Positions 53,932 to 62,560 of a DNA stretch of 64,000 nucleotides are shown one piece after another. Position 1 is the stretch's first letter. Each line of letters starts with the position of its first letter. Below the pieces are notes generated by a model, which did not search any database, had not been told where the DNA came from, and was given only the letters and a program-made list of their open reading frames with translations. The position numbers and the translations under genes are program-made. Origin of the DNA: Bacteroidota bacterium (GTDB lineage: Bacteria; Bacteroidota; Bacteroidia; Chitinophagales; BACL12); NCBI GenBank assembly GCA_016706865.1, contig JADJIS010000003.1, forward strand, positions 1,612,001 through 1,676,000, read 5' to 3'.

Positions 53932-54035
53932 ACCAAACTTTATATTGCTCAAATTTACTGCAACTTGGGGGAAGAAAAACGGTTTAAATAAACAATATTG
54001 CATTTTTTTAAAATTATTGTCTCAAAACCATGTGT

Positions 54036-54043
54036 TATTTTTG
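54036..54043 (+). promoter_or_regulatory. -7 box TATTTTTG before pheA
   Basis: TAnnTTTG with a possible TTG at 54017-54019 (16-bp spacer); 41 bases before the ATG. Confidence 0.45.
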
Positions 54044-54084
54044 TACTCATTCAAAATTAATAAATAGGAGCACGGTTAAAAGCA

Positions 54085-54897
54085 ATGCGCATCATCTTTC
54101 TCGGCGAACAATTTTCATATCACCATTTAGCTGCAATAGCTTTTTGGGGAAAGGAAAATGAATTTATATCAGCTCCTAATTTTAAATCTTTAATACATCA
54201 GGTAGTAACCGGTGAAGTTGATAATGGAATTATTGCAGTTGAAAATTCTTTAGCGGGAGATGTTCCGGGTAATTTTGAATTATTATGTAACAGTGATGTT
54301 GACATCTGTGGGGAAATTATCCTCAAAATTGAATTGCAATTAGCAGCAATTCCCGGAGCGATGATAGATCATATACAAACTGTTTACAGTCATAAGATGG
54401 CGATAAGGGAGACAACAAAATTTTTCGATCAATATCCCGGTGTAACCTTTGTTGAAACTGCTTCCACTTCTTCCGCAGTAAAATTAATTGCAGAAAAACA
54501 TTCACCTGATCTGGCTGCGATCGGGAGCCAAACGGCAATACAACATTACAAACTAGTTCCAATCGCAACAGGAATTGCGAACTCCTCCGACAACAGAACC
54601 AGGTTTTTATTGATCAAAAACAAATCGTTGCCACCTCTTACAACCAATTATCCAGGGAAAGCATCTTTAATGCTACGAAGCGACGATGAGGAGTTTTTAA
54701 ACAATTTGGTATTCGACTTGCTGGATAAAAAGGAGATTGGGTTTGTACGCAGCATGGAAGATGGATCTGTGTATATCGAAATGGGATTAACAAATAATTT
54801 TCAATTCGATAATACTAGGCGTGAAATGGAGGAAAAAGGCATACTGGTGAGGGTTTTGGGAGTTTACCACCCAGGTATCACGGTAGAGGGGTTTTGA
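54085..54897 (+). CDS. pheA: Prephenate dehydratase
   Basis: 270 aa. Catalytic domain 1-180 with IIAVENSLAGDVPGNFELL, VYSHKMAIRETTKFF, TASTSSAVKLIAEK, AAIGSQTAIQHYKLV and the NRTRFLLIKN motif, whose Thr-Arg-Phe is essential in the family. The remaining 75 residues (KASLMLRSDDEEFLNNLV...VRVLGVYHPG) form an ACT-like regulatory domain that would bind phenylalanine. It converts prephenate to phenylpyruvate. It begins an aromatic amino acid pair with the next gene. Confidence 0.95.
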   Translation: MRIIFLGEQFSYHHLAAIAFWGKENEFISAPNFKSLIHQVVTGEVDNGIIAVENSLAGDVPGNFELLCNSDVDICGEIILKIELQLAAIPGAMIDHIQTVYSHKMAIRETTKFFDQYPGVTFVETASTSSAVKLIAEKHSPDLAAIGSQTAIQHYKLVPIATGIANSSDNRTRFLLIKNKSLPPLTTNYPGKASLMLRSDDEEFLNNLVFDLLDKKEIGFVRSMEDGSVYIEMGLTNNFQFDNTRREMEEKGILVRVLGVYHPGITVEGF

Positions 54898-54969
54898 AGG
54901 TTTAAAAATTATTATGTTACTTTGTCCACATCCAATCCACATTAATACACGTATATATAATAACAGGCT

Positions 54970-56076
54970 ATGAGTAAGGACTTAAAAATAACCCCGGTTT
55001 CTGAATGGGGATACAACTTTGGAACACCATTTATAATGGCTGGGCCATGCAGTGTTGAAAGTGAAGAGCAGGTAAAAGAAACTGCCCGTTTATTGAGCAA
55101 ATATCCCTTTGATATTTTAAGGGGAGGTATTTGGAAACCACGTACCCGACCAAATTCTTTTGAAGGAATTGGCAGTGTAGGTTTAAAATGGTTGAAGGAA
55201 GCCGGCAATGAGATCGGCAAACCAGTGGCTACCGAGGTAGCGAATGTTAAACACGTATATGAAGCGTTGCGCATGGGAATTGATATTTTATGGATCGGTG
55301 CCCGCACAACTGTAAATCCTTTCGCCGTGCAAGAGATATGTGATGCTCTGCAAGGCGTAGATATTCCGGTTTTGGTTAAAAATCCTATCAACCCTGATCT
55401 CGAATTGTGGATCGGAGCTTTCGAACGTTTAAATCGTTCGGGTATCACCAAATTGGCTGCTATCCACCGTGGATTTTCAACACACGAAAAATCAAAATAC
55501 CGGAATATCCCACGCTGGAACATTCCAATTGAACTAAAGCGCCGCTTTCCTGAACTTCCTATTGTTTGCGACCCTAGCCACATTTGTGGTAATCGTGAGT
55601 TACTAAGGGAGGTGGCGCAAACAGCGTTGGATATTGGATTTGAAGGAATTCATCTGGAATCGCATATCAATCCTGATAAGGCTTTAAGTGATGCTAAACA
55701 ACAGATCACCCCTGAAGCATTCGGAGAAATGATCAGCATACTGCATTCACGCGAATCTTTAGAACACAATCCATTTGCGGAAAATCAACTTGAAATTTTA
55801 CGTGGAAAAATAGATTCACTTGACAACTACCTTCTGGAACTTTTGAGCGAAAGAATGGATGTTGTTAGAGAAATCGCCGATTACAAACGCGAAAACAATC
55901 TCGCCATCGTTCAACCAAGTCGCTGGACGGAAATCTTAGAAAGCAGATTATCCACAGGTGAAAGAAAACATCTTACCCAAAAATTTATCAAAGAATTATT
56001 TCACGCCGTTCATAAGGAGTCGATCCATCATCAAACGGAAGTGATGTTGACTGAGGTGAAACCGGAGGTTAAGTAA
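54970..56076 (+). CDS. DAHP synthase - chorismate mutase fusion
   Basis: 368 aa. About 1-265 is a KDPG-type (class I beta) DAHP synthase: FIMAGPCSVESEEQV, RGGIWKPRTRPNSFEGIG, ILWIGARTTVNPFAVQE, VLVKNPINPDLELW, IVCDPSHICGNRELL and the metal ligand HLESHINPDKA. About 270-365 is an AroQ-type chorismate mutase (LRGKIDSLDNYLLELLSERM, VREIADYKRENNLAI). The fusion is common in Bacteroidota and lets chorismate or prephenate inhibit the first step of the pathway. It follows pheA by 72 bp, probably one operon for phenylalanine. Confidence 0.95.
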   Translation: MSKDLKITPVSEWGYNFGTPFIMAGPCSVESEEQVKETARLLSKYPFDILRGGIWKPRTRPNSFEGIGSVGLKWLKEAGNEIGKPVATEVANVKHVYEALRMGIDILWIGARTTVNPFAVQEICDALQGVDIPVLVKNPINPDLELWIGAFERLNRSGITKLAAIHRGFSTHEKSKYRNIPRWNIPIELKRRFPELPIVCDPSHICGNRELLREVAQTALDIGFEGIHLESHINPDKALSDAKQQITPEAFGEMISILHSRESLEHNPFAENQLEILRGKIDSLDNYLLELLSERMDVVREIADYKRENNLAIVQPSRWTEILESRLSTGERKHLTQKFIKELFHAVHKESIHHQTEVMLTEVKPEVK

Positions 56077-56531
56077 CTAGGATTTAGGACACGGGATATA
56101 GGACACGGGACTTGATAAAGGACAAGGGAAATTGGACAGGGGGACTTTAGTTTGATTTTGGGGTGATGATTTTACTATAATTGAAATAAAATTGTAGAAA
56201 ATAACTATTTTCAGGACGTTCCGTTTGATTTGTCTTTTATTAAACTCCATCCATTCCCTATAGACATTGTGCTGTCGTTACAAGAAATAAGACTTTAATA
56301 GATTAAAATAGAACTTTTAATTCTAACTGAAACTATTAGTCAATAAGTAAATCATTCAGGATAAACTGTGTGGTCCTTTTTTATCCTTTACCCAACCTTC
56401 CTTCCTTAGACCCTTAGGACCTTCCCCTTCGAATCTTCGAAACTTCCCCTTCGAATCTTCGAAACTTCTCCCTTCCAATCTTCGAAACTTCTCCCTTCCA
56501 ATCTTCGAAACTTCTCCCTTCGAATCTTCCT
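56077..56531. other. Noncoding region between convergent genes
   Basis: 455 bp with two arrays: heptamer-like AGGACAC/GGGATAT units (56082-56150) after the DAHP synthase gene and 22-23-bp repeats (56424-56531) after the minus-strand gene. The middle part (56155-56420) has no feature that I can support. Confidence 0.7.
56082..56150 (+). repeat. GGACAC-type heptamer array at a 3' end
   Basis: AGGATTT, AGGACAC, GGGATAT, AGGACAC, GGGACTT in tandem, then degenerate units. It starts 6 bases after the stop of the DAHP synthase gene, in the sense orientation. Confidence 0.75.
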
Positions 56532-56535
56532 CTAT
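56424..56535 (-). repeat. 22-23-bp tandem repeat at a 3' end (about 4.8 units)
   Basis: Units of CCCCTTCGAATCTTCGAAAC type at 56424, 56446, 56468, 56491 and 56514 (lengths 22, 22, 23, 23). The array touches the stop codon of the minus-strand gene at 56532. Each unit has a TTCGAA palindrome. Confidence 0.88.
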
Positions 56536-58214
56536 TTCTTGCCCACAAACGAACCCAACATACCAAGTGATCTTTGATACCATTCATCTTCGAGAATAAA
56601 ATCAAACATGATGGTGGATAAACATGTTGTAGCGGTACTTCCTTTGTCAATTTCTTCCACAGTCAGACGATATTTTCCGGCGGGCAATTTTATTTCGTAA
56701 ACATTTAAAATTGTAAGGTCGATAATGGAACTGCGGTATTGCGATTTATTTGCACCATTTGGATTAATAGTATTTCCATCAAGATTGGTGAGTAAAATAA
56801 TATCAGGTTTGGATGATGCATCGAATACTGCGCGACTACTTTGATTTCCATTATAAATTTTAATTGCGCGGGCAGGTTGGGTTATTTCAAATTCAATATA
56901 TTCACCTGCACCGGCACCTGCAACACCCTCGCACCAACATGTTTGGCGACCCAAATTCTCAACACCTAAATAGGAGGAATCATCAGCGTAATAATCGGCA
57001 ATATCAAAAGCAAAAACAGCATTTCCCGACTCTTTAATTGAAATTGCCGGTTGATTATTTTTACAGGTATTTGAGATCATACTATTTAATGACCCGTTAT
57101 TATAAATCACCTCCTCTATATCTTTTGCGAAAATATCAAAACCAGTAGGATTTCCAGTTTGGTAATAGGGAATAGAATCAGAAAATGCGATCAATGATGT
57201 GGGTTCATAAAATCTTTTATCCATTTCCATATCTGTTTTTACCCAGCTGGATGCTTTCATATTAATTACTGCGGATGGAATTAATAACTGCTCGGTATAT
57301 AAATTATTATTATTACATTTATTCATTCCCCGAACATCAAAAAATGCAATTCTATCGGTTGCGATCGGAGTTACATCTTTAAAAATAATTACCTGACTTC
57401 TGTCGCCACTTGTTTTGGATGTGTAATTATTCATTCTTTTAGGCATAACAGGAGTAGCACTAAATAGATCATGTTCGATATATAATGCGTCTATTTTTCC
57501 TGCCCAATTTTTTTCATATCCCAGATCGTAGGAAGTAAATGTTTCCTCCTGCCCTACTCCCGCCATCATTGCAGGCATTGCAACAAATGCCATGATAGTA
57601 GTTTGTTCGTCGGGAGAAAAATTCATGTCAACTATAAATTTTATTTCCATGCGCAACACTTCCGTGTTTTTTGGCATATATAATGGTGTTTCATCTACAA
57701 ATTTAATTTCACACATTATCTTTTTGATATTGATCCTTACATTATTTCTAAAAAGATCAATTTGAAAACCCATTGCTTTTAAATTATCAATACTAATATA
57801 TTTTCTAACAAATAATCTGTTTTGAAAATTGTCGCGAATTTGTTCGCGTGTATCCAAAGCGCGGTCTTGCACCGAAAATATATCACTAAAAGTAGTAATG
57901 GTTGCCAGTTTGTCTAACATTTCTGTCCTTTTACCATATTCAAATTCGTTGAAATAGATATTTAAAGGCATAACTGTATTCACAGTGCAAAAAGAAGAAG
58001 TGGTATTTTTTAATTCATATATCACATCGTACTTTACAAGAGTGTCGAATTCACGTACATGAATTAATTGTTTTTGCAATGCAACTCCAAAATTCGGCCC
58101 ATCTGGATGTATGTTCCCTGTTGAAATGGAAAGTCCATTAAAATTGGAATTATTTTGTGCAAAAAGAGAAATAGAAATAATACTTAGAATAATTAACAAA
58201 GACTTTTTACGCAT
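56532..58214 (-). CDS. Exported protein with a C-terminal glycan-binding-like domain
   Basis: 560 aa. Signal peptide MRKKSLLIILSIISISLFAQ. Residues 25-400 show no motif I can name (VIYELKNTTSSFCTVNTVMP, YISIDNLKAMGFQIDLFRNN). About 405-550 (TCWCEGVAGAGAGEYIEFEI, ARAIKIYNGNQ, YEIKLPAGKYRLTVEEIDKG) resembles the NADase-type glycan-binding domain of Bacteroidota surface proteins, a discoidin-like beta sandwich. No T9SS tail. Likely periplasmic or outer-membrane associated. Confidence 0.7.
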   Translation of the reverse strand: MRKKSLLIILSIISISLFAQNNSNFNGLSISTGNIHPDGPNFGVALQKQLIHVREFDTLVKYDVIYELKNTTSSFCTVNTVMPLNIYFNEFEYGKRTEMLDKLATITTFSDIFSVQDRALDTREQIRDNFQNRLFVRKYISIDNLKAMGFQIDLFRNNVRINIKKIMCEIKFVDETPLYMPKNTEVLRMEIKFIVDMNFSPDEQTTIMAFVAMPAMMAGVGQEETFTSYDLGYEKNWAGKIDALYIEHDLFSATPVMPKRMNNYTSKTSGDRSQVIIFKDVTPIATDRIAFFDVRGMNKCNNNNLYTEQLLIPSAVINMKASSWVKTDMEMDKRFYEPTSLIAFSDSIPYYQTGNPTGFDIFAKDIEEVIYNNGSLNSMISNTCKNNQPAISIKESGNAVFAFDIADYYADDSSYLGVENLGRQTCWCEGVAGAGAGEYIEFEITQPARAIKIYNGNQSSRAVFDASSKPDIILLTNLDGNTINPNGANKSQYRSSIIDLTILNVYEIKLPAGKYRLTVEEIDKGSTATTCLSTIMFDFILEDEWYQRSLGMLGSFVGKK

Positions 58215-58247
58215 AGTGTATATTAATTTTAAAACTGAAACCGATAT

Positions 58248-58598
58248 TTATTTATAAAAATCTTCACACCGGTGAAACAAAGGAATAAAATCCAATATTT
58301 CGCCCAGGTCGCTAACCTTTACTTTTCCAAACATAACTGCCATTTGAGCGTTGGTTCTCCCCCACTCCATGTCTTCATAGGTAGAATCTTTGGTAGTCAC
58401 AATACATTTAGGAGTGTCGTGCAAACCTTCCTCAATATTAAGGGTTCCGTCTGCAATGCGAACTGTGAATTGTCCACCATTGTCACCCGAAATGTCCAAA
58501 TGAAAAATAGTTTCAAATCCCGGTTCTGCCTTTTCAGGCCTGAATCGCTCCTTCAGGGACATTACTATTTCCCTTGCTGTAAGTGGTTTTTGCATCAT
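58248..58598 (-). CDS. SCP2 sterol-binding-fold protein
   Basis: 116 aa. LTAREIVMSLKERFRPEKAE start, then FHLDISGDNGGQFTVRIADGTLNIEEG and IVTTKDSTYEDMEWGRTNAQMAVMFGKV, the SCP2 fold (KISGDxxLAxxLxxLF type). Members bind lipids or act as carriers. Cytoplasmic. It is read toward the previous gene, with 33 bp between them; possibly an operon. Confidence 0.85.
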   Translation of the reverse strand: MMQKPLTAREIVMSLKERFRPEKAEPGFETIFHLDISGDNGGQFTVRIADGTLNIEEGLHDTPKCIVTTKDSTYEDMEWGRTNAQMAVMFGKVKVSDLGEILDFIPLFHRCEDFYK

Positions 58599-58664
58599 TT
58601 TTGAATATAGCCGCTAAGATAAAGGAATGTAATTTAATTTTACGCAGCGCTAAACACAAGCATC

Positions 58665-59051
58665 ATGCCTGAACAACAAATAAAATGCAGAATCGACAAG
58701 TGGTTATGGGCTGTACGATTGTATAAGACCCGCAGTCTGGCTTCCGATGCGGTCAAATCAGGGAAAATAAAGGTTAAAGGAGATTCGGTAAAACCATCTT
58801 TTGAAGTTTTTGTTGGACTGGAGTTCACAATTCCGCGGGGAGTTGTAAAATATTCTTACAAGGTAAAAGCAATAACCGATAAACGTGTTGGGGCTCCACT
58901 CGTTATAAATTTTCTGGAAGATACCACCCCTGAGGAGGAAAAAATGAAACTCACCACCCTTGAATTTATGCCTGCTGCTTTCCGGGAAAAAGGAACAGGG
59001 AGGCCGACGAAGAAAGAAAGGAGGGATCTGGATGAATGGAAGGGCAATTGA
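58665..59051 (+). CDS. S4-domain RNA-binding protein (Hsp15-like)
   Basis: 128 aa. The S4 domain at the start (CRIDKWLWAVRLYKTRSLASDAVKSGKIKV, quoted in parts: RIDKWLWAVRLYKTRS) is that of heat-shock protein 15, which binds blocked 50S subunits carrying peptidyl-tRNA. The C-terminal tail (GTGRPTKKERRDLDEWKGN) is typical of Bacteroidota members. Cytoplasmic. An AATTGAG heptamer array overlaps its stop codon. Confidence 0.9.
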   Translation: MPEQQIKCRIDKWLWAVRLYKTRSLASDAVKSGKIKVKGDSVKPSFEVFVGLEFTIPRGVVKYSYKVKAITDKRVGAPLVINFLEDTTPEEEKMKLTTLEFMPAAFREKGTGRPTKKERRDLDEWKGN

Positions 59052-59130
59052 GAATTGAGAATTGAGAATTGAGAATTTAACAGCCAAAAAAACAATTGAC
59101 AATTGATAATTGACAATTGACAATTTAACA
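59042..59130 (+). repeat. AATTGAG / AATTGAC composite heptamer array
   Basis: Begins inside the last codons of the S4 gene: four AATTGAG units, TTTAACAGCC, then four AATTGAC/AATTGAT units and TTTAACAGCC again. Same plan as 2222-2290, 57 kb away. Confidence 0.9.
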
Positions 59131-59248
59131 GCCTGGATTTGGGAAACATTGGAGCTTTTGATTTCTTTTCATCAAGTTACTACATTACCTAAGAATTGAG
59201 AATTTGAACAACCAAAATATTTAGACTAACTTGTCACTCCTACTTCCT

Positions 59249-59330
59249 TGTCCTATGTCCTATGTCCTATGTCCTATGTCCTATGTCCTATGTCCTATGT
59301 CCTATGTCCTATGTCCTATGTCCTATGTCC
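59249..59330 (-). repeat. Pure TATGTCC heptamer array (about 11.7 units)
   Basis: Nearly perfect (TGTCCTA)n over 82 bp. On the minus strand it is (GGACATA)n, starting five bases beyond the stop of msrA. The most homogeneous array in the window. Confidence 0.97.
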
Positions 59331-59335
59331 AACTC

Positions 59336-60049
59336 TCAATTCCCCTTATATTCTTCTTTCACTAATTCCGGAAACAGGTGTTCAAATTTTTCTACCTTTT
59401 TTCCGACAACATAAATACAATAAGGTTGATCCGGATTTTTGGCGAAATAATCCTGGTGATAATCTTCGGCAGGCCAGAAGGTCATTAAAGGTGTTAATTC
59501 GGTAACAATTTTATCGGAATAGTAACCGGATGCAGTTAATTTTTCGATGTATTTTTCCGTCTCCGTTTTTTGATTTTCGTCGCTATAAAAAACTATGGAC
59601 CGATACTGAATCCCCACATCATTTCCCTGACGGTTTAATGTTGTAGGATCATGCGTTTTCATATGAATTTCCAAAATAGTTTCATAGGAACATTCTTTAG
59701 GATCAAAAATAACCTGAACACATTCTGCATGACCGGTTGTATCGGTGCAAACTGCCTGGTATGTTGGATTTTTCATTGGTCCTCCGGAATAGCCCGAAAG
59801 CACACTTTTAACACCTTTTACTTCTTCAAAAATTGCCTCTGTGCACCAGAAACAACCACCGCCAAAGGTGGCTTTTTGCCAACCGTTTTGGGCGATCTCT
59901 TCATCAGTATATACTTTCCTCATAGCAAGAATTTCTTTGTTGGAATAATTATCTGCCTCCATGCCATTTTCTGGCTGCTTTGCGCCACAACTCACAAAAA
60001 CTGTGACCAATACCATTAAAACAGGCAAAACGAACAATTTGTTTTTCAT
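59336..60049 (-). CDS. msrA: Peptide-methionine (S)-S-oxide reductase MsrA, lipoprotein form
   Basis: 237 aa from the ATG at 60049, with a lipoprotein signal ending VFVSCGAK; the ATG at 60067 is only 6 bases after the promoter box. The catalytic cysteine is in FGGGCFWCTEAIFEEVKGV; YSGGPMKNPTYQAVCTDTTGHAE and LEIHMKTHDPTTLNRQGND complete the family. It reduces methionine sulfoxide in exported proteins, here anchored to a membrane by lipid. A pure heptamer array follows the gene. Confidence 0.96.
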   Translation of the reverse strand: MKNKLFVLPVLMVLVTVFVSCGAKQPENGMEADNYSNKEILAMRKVYTDEEIAQNGWQKATFGGGCFWCTEAIFEEVKGVKSVLSGYSGGPMKNPTYQAVCTDTTGHAECVQVIFDPKECSYETILEIHMKTHDPTTLNRQGNDVGIQYRSIVFYSDENQKTETEKYIEKLTASGYYSDKIVTELTPLMTFWPAEDYHQDYFAKNPDQPYCIYVVGKKVEKFEHLFPELVKEEYKGN

Positions 60050-60072
60050 TATCAGATTTTTATTCATTTACG

Positions 60073-60080
60073 CAAACATA
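60073..60080 (-). promoter_or_regulatory. -7 box TATGTTTG before msrA
   Basis: TAnnTTTG on the minus strand, 23 bases before the ATG at 60049. Confidence 0.5.
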
Positions 60081-60220
60081 ACCCCTTTGGTTGGTGTAAA
60101 AGTTCAGCTTTTAACAAATCTTAATACAAAAATGACCTTTTGTGACATGGAAATCCCGAAAACCAATTAAAAGTTGTGGTTCATGTTCAAAAATTAAGCG
60201 AACCCAATATTAATAAATTC

Positions 60221-60228
60221 TATATTTG
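60221..60228 (+). promoter_or_regulatory. -7 box TATATTTG before the isoaspartyl peptidase gene
   Basis: TAnnTTTG match, 17 bases before the ATG. Confidence 0.5.
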
Positions 60229-60245
60229 TCAGGCTTAATCAATTT

Positions 60246-61166
60246 ATGGATCGAATACGTATAGCAGTTCATGGCGGTGCAGGCACCATGCCTAAAAAAT
60301 ATATGACCCCTGAAACAGAGTCAGCTTGCAATAGTGCTTTGGAAAATGCCTTGAGAGCGGGTTATTCATTATTGGCAGAAGGTGCTGAAGCTGTAGATGC
60401 TGTAGCTGCAGCGGTAACAGTCCTCGAAAATTTTGAATTATTTAATGCAGGCAAAGGTTCGGTGTTCACAAATCAGGGAACACACGAAATGGACGCAAGT
60501 ATTATGAATGGAAAAAATTTAAAATCCGGAGCTGTTGCGGCTGTTAGTAATATTAAAAATCCGATTCAGCTTGCACGCGCTGTTATGCAACATTCAGAAC
60601 ATGTATTAATGTTGGGAGAAGGTGCTGAAGCTTTTGCAAAATTGCACAATATTGAATTTGCTGATGATGATTATTTTTTCTCTCAATTCAGGTTTGAACA
60701 ATGGGAAAGAGCTAAAAAAAGAAATATGATAGTTTTGGATCATGTGGATGATAAAAAATTTGGCACAGTTGGCGCTGTTGCTCTGGATAAATTTGGAAAT
60801 TTAGCCGCAGCAACGTCAACAGGTGGTATGACAAATAAAATGTTCGGCCGTGTTGGTGATTCGCCGTTAATTGGGTCAGGAACCTATGCAAATAATAATA
60901 CTTGTGCAGTGAGTTGCACTGGTCACGGAGAATATTTTATCGAGAATGTTGTTGCATATGATATCAGTTGTTTATTGGAATATAAAGGATTATCACTGAA
61001 AGATGCTACCAATTTAGTAGTGATGGATAAATTAAAAAAAATTGCGGCGGAAGGTGGATTAATTGCAATAGATAAAAATGGAAATATTTGTTTGCCATTT
61101 AATACGAAGGGAATGTATAGAGGATGGATGAAAGGAGAAGGAGATTTTTTTACGGGGATTTATTGA
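60246..61166 (+). CDS. Isoaspartyl peptidase / plant-type L-asparaginase
   Basis: 306 aa, Ntn hydrolase. AVHGGAGTMPK start, VDAVAAAVTVLENFELFNAGKGS split over ELFNAGKGSV, and HEMDASIMNG are alpha-subunit signatures. Autocleavage would occur before the nucleophile Thr in KKFGTVGAVALDKFGN; TSTGGMTNKMFGRVGDSPLIG and GSGTYA close the active site. It removes beta-aspartyl residues, including the beta-Asp-Arg dipeptides released from cyanophycin. The neighbours (cyanophycinase, cyanophycin synthetase) make that role likely here. Confidence 0.94.
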   Translation: MDRIRIAVHGGAGTMPKKYMTPETESACNSALENALRAGYSLLAEGAEAVDAVAAAVTVLENFELFNAGKGSVFTNQGTHEMDASIMNGKNLKSGAVAAVSNIKNPIQLARAVMQHSEHVLMLGEGAEAFAKLHNIEFADDDYFFSQFRFEQWERAKKRNMIVLDHVDDKKFGTVGAVALDKFGNLAAATSTGGMTNKMFGRVGDSPLIGSGTYANNNTCAVSCTGHGEYFIENVVAYDISCLLEYKGLSLKDATNLVVMDKLKKIAAEGGLIAIDKNGNICLPFNTKGMYRGWMKGEGDFFTGIY

Positions 61167-61487
61167 GACGACTTTTAAATAATTATCATTCTCGAATCGA
61201 CTACTGGGATTTTATTACTTCGTAATTAAAAGAAATATCGAATAAAGAATAAAGATCCCGTAAGTGTCCGGGCAGGCATTAATCGGAACGACGACCTGTT
61301 AGTTTTAACTCCGAATTAAACCTTGGGAAATAAAGAATATTAATCGGATCGGCCACCCAATAGATATTTTCTTCGCATTAAAAAAAAAGAATAAAAAATA
61401 ACAATCAAAAAATAAAAAATAACAATCGGATCGATAGCCCACAGGTTAATCCTCCGTATTAAACCCTTTTAACTCCTTCAACACTTT
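61167..61487. repeat. Noncoding region with four degenerate ~42-bp repeats
   Basis: 321 bp between the convergent isoaspartyl peptidase and cyanophycinase genes. Four related segments begin at about 61194, 61281, 61342 and 61424 (AATCGGATCG or similar, then CC..AG, TT and CTTCG-ATTAAA), spaced 61-87 bp. The A-rich stretch 61381-61420 repeats AATAAAAAATAACAATC twice. No gene. Confidence 0.6.
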
Positions 61488-62312
61488 TCAAACCGTCTCC
61501 GCAACAACGCTCTTTCTTGTTTTCATATCATACCCCATCCCCTTAGAAAATAAATTAAAGATCATATTTTCGAGGTTGAGCATTTTTCCTTTTCCTTCTT
61601 TAACGGAATTATGTTGTAATTGGGTGCCGTCCATTATTACAACCAAACCATTACCAATAATTTCGAGATAACGTTCTTCTGTAATAACCACCGCTGTATC
61701 TTCACTAATTCCGATGCCGGTCATATTGGGATGTTCGGCAACTGCAACCATTAATCTTCCAAAACGACCTCTGTCTACAAAATGGGAATCAATTATTGCA
61801 TTATTTATAAATCCGAGTCCTTCTATCATTAATGCTTTTCCACGAATTAAAGCCTCTGTGGGAGCACCTCCATTTATCATTTTTCCACTTTGAGCCATGG
61901 CTCCTGCGCTGGTTCCGGCTATTACAAAATTGGGTTCGGTTTTGTATCGATGTTTTAATATTTCTAAAAATTCAGTCCCACAAAATATTTCACTTAATCG
62001 GGTCTGATTTCCACCGGTCAGCATTATTCCGTCGCAGTTTTTTATTCGCAATAAAAAATCTTTTTTTTCTGTATCACTTTTCTTGCGAATATTCATTACT
62101 GCTGCATCTTTGCATCCCAGAGAATGAAATGCCTTATCATATTCTCTTCCAACCTGAGTTGGGATGCCCGAAGCTGTTGGTATGATCTCAATTACGGTAT
62201 TTCTACCTTTCATTTCCTTCAAGATCCTTGCTAAAACATCTAATTTTTCCTTTTCAAAATGATTGCGATTTTCTGCACCACCTATTGCGATCAACTTACC
62301 CCTGGAAGACAT
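61488..62312 (-). CDS. cphB: Cyanophycinase
   Basis: 274 aa, serine peptidase family S51. KLIAIGGAEN start; GIMLTGGNQTRLSEIF; the nucleophile elbow IAGTSAGAMAQSG; DSHFVDRGRFGRL; ISEDTAVVITEERYLE. It cleaves cyanophycin (multi-L-arginyl-poly-L-aspartate) to beta-Asp-Arg dipeptides. Full length, with no signal peptide, so it is the intracellular form. Divergent from the synthetase gene and convergent with the isoaspartyl peptidase gene that handles its product. Confidence 0.95.
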   Translation of the reverse strand: MSSRGKLIAIGGAENRNHFEKEKLDVLARILKEMKGRNTVIEIIPTASGIPTQVGREYDKAFHSLGCKDAAVMNIRKKSDTEKKDFLLRIKNCDGIMLTGGNQTRLSEIFCGTEFLEILKHRYKTEPNFVIAGTSAGAMAQSGKMINGGAPTEALIRGKALMIEGLGFINNAIIDSHFVDRGRFGRLMVAVAEHPNMTGIGISEDTAVVITEERYLEIIGNGLVVIMDGTQLQHNSVKEGKGKMLNLENMIFNLFSKGMGYDMKTRKSVVAETV

Positions 62313-62331
62313 GCATTATTTTTTGGTCGGA

Positions 62332-62339
62332 CAAATATA
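62332..62339 (-). promoter_or_regulatory. -7 box TATATTTG before cphB
   Basis: TAnnTTTG on the minus strand, 19 bases before the ATG at 62312, within the 248-bp space shared with cphA. Confidence 0.5.
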
Positions 62340-62560
62340 TTACTAACTTCATCTTCGCTTAACCGCAATATCCACAATTTAGTTTACACAAGCCACAAAA
62401 GCCTTCAATTACTTGTAGTTGCCAGTATTTGATTCAACCCGATAATAGAGGCAAAATTTCAGGAATTTTATTCACTAATAAACCCAAATTTCAATGGATT
62501 TTGCAGCAAAAAAATTTGTAATAAAATTTTACCTATTTTTAACCCAAACGTTTTAGAAGT

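Noticed and set aside
56356..56650. Arg/Lys-rich ORFs (EGRSFEDSKG-type)
   Set aside because: They are translations of the 22-23-bp repeat.
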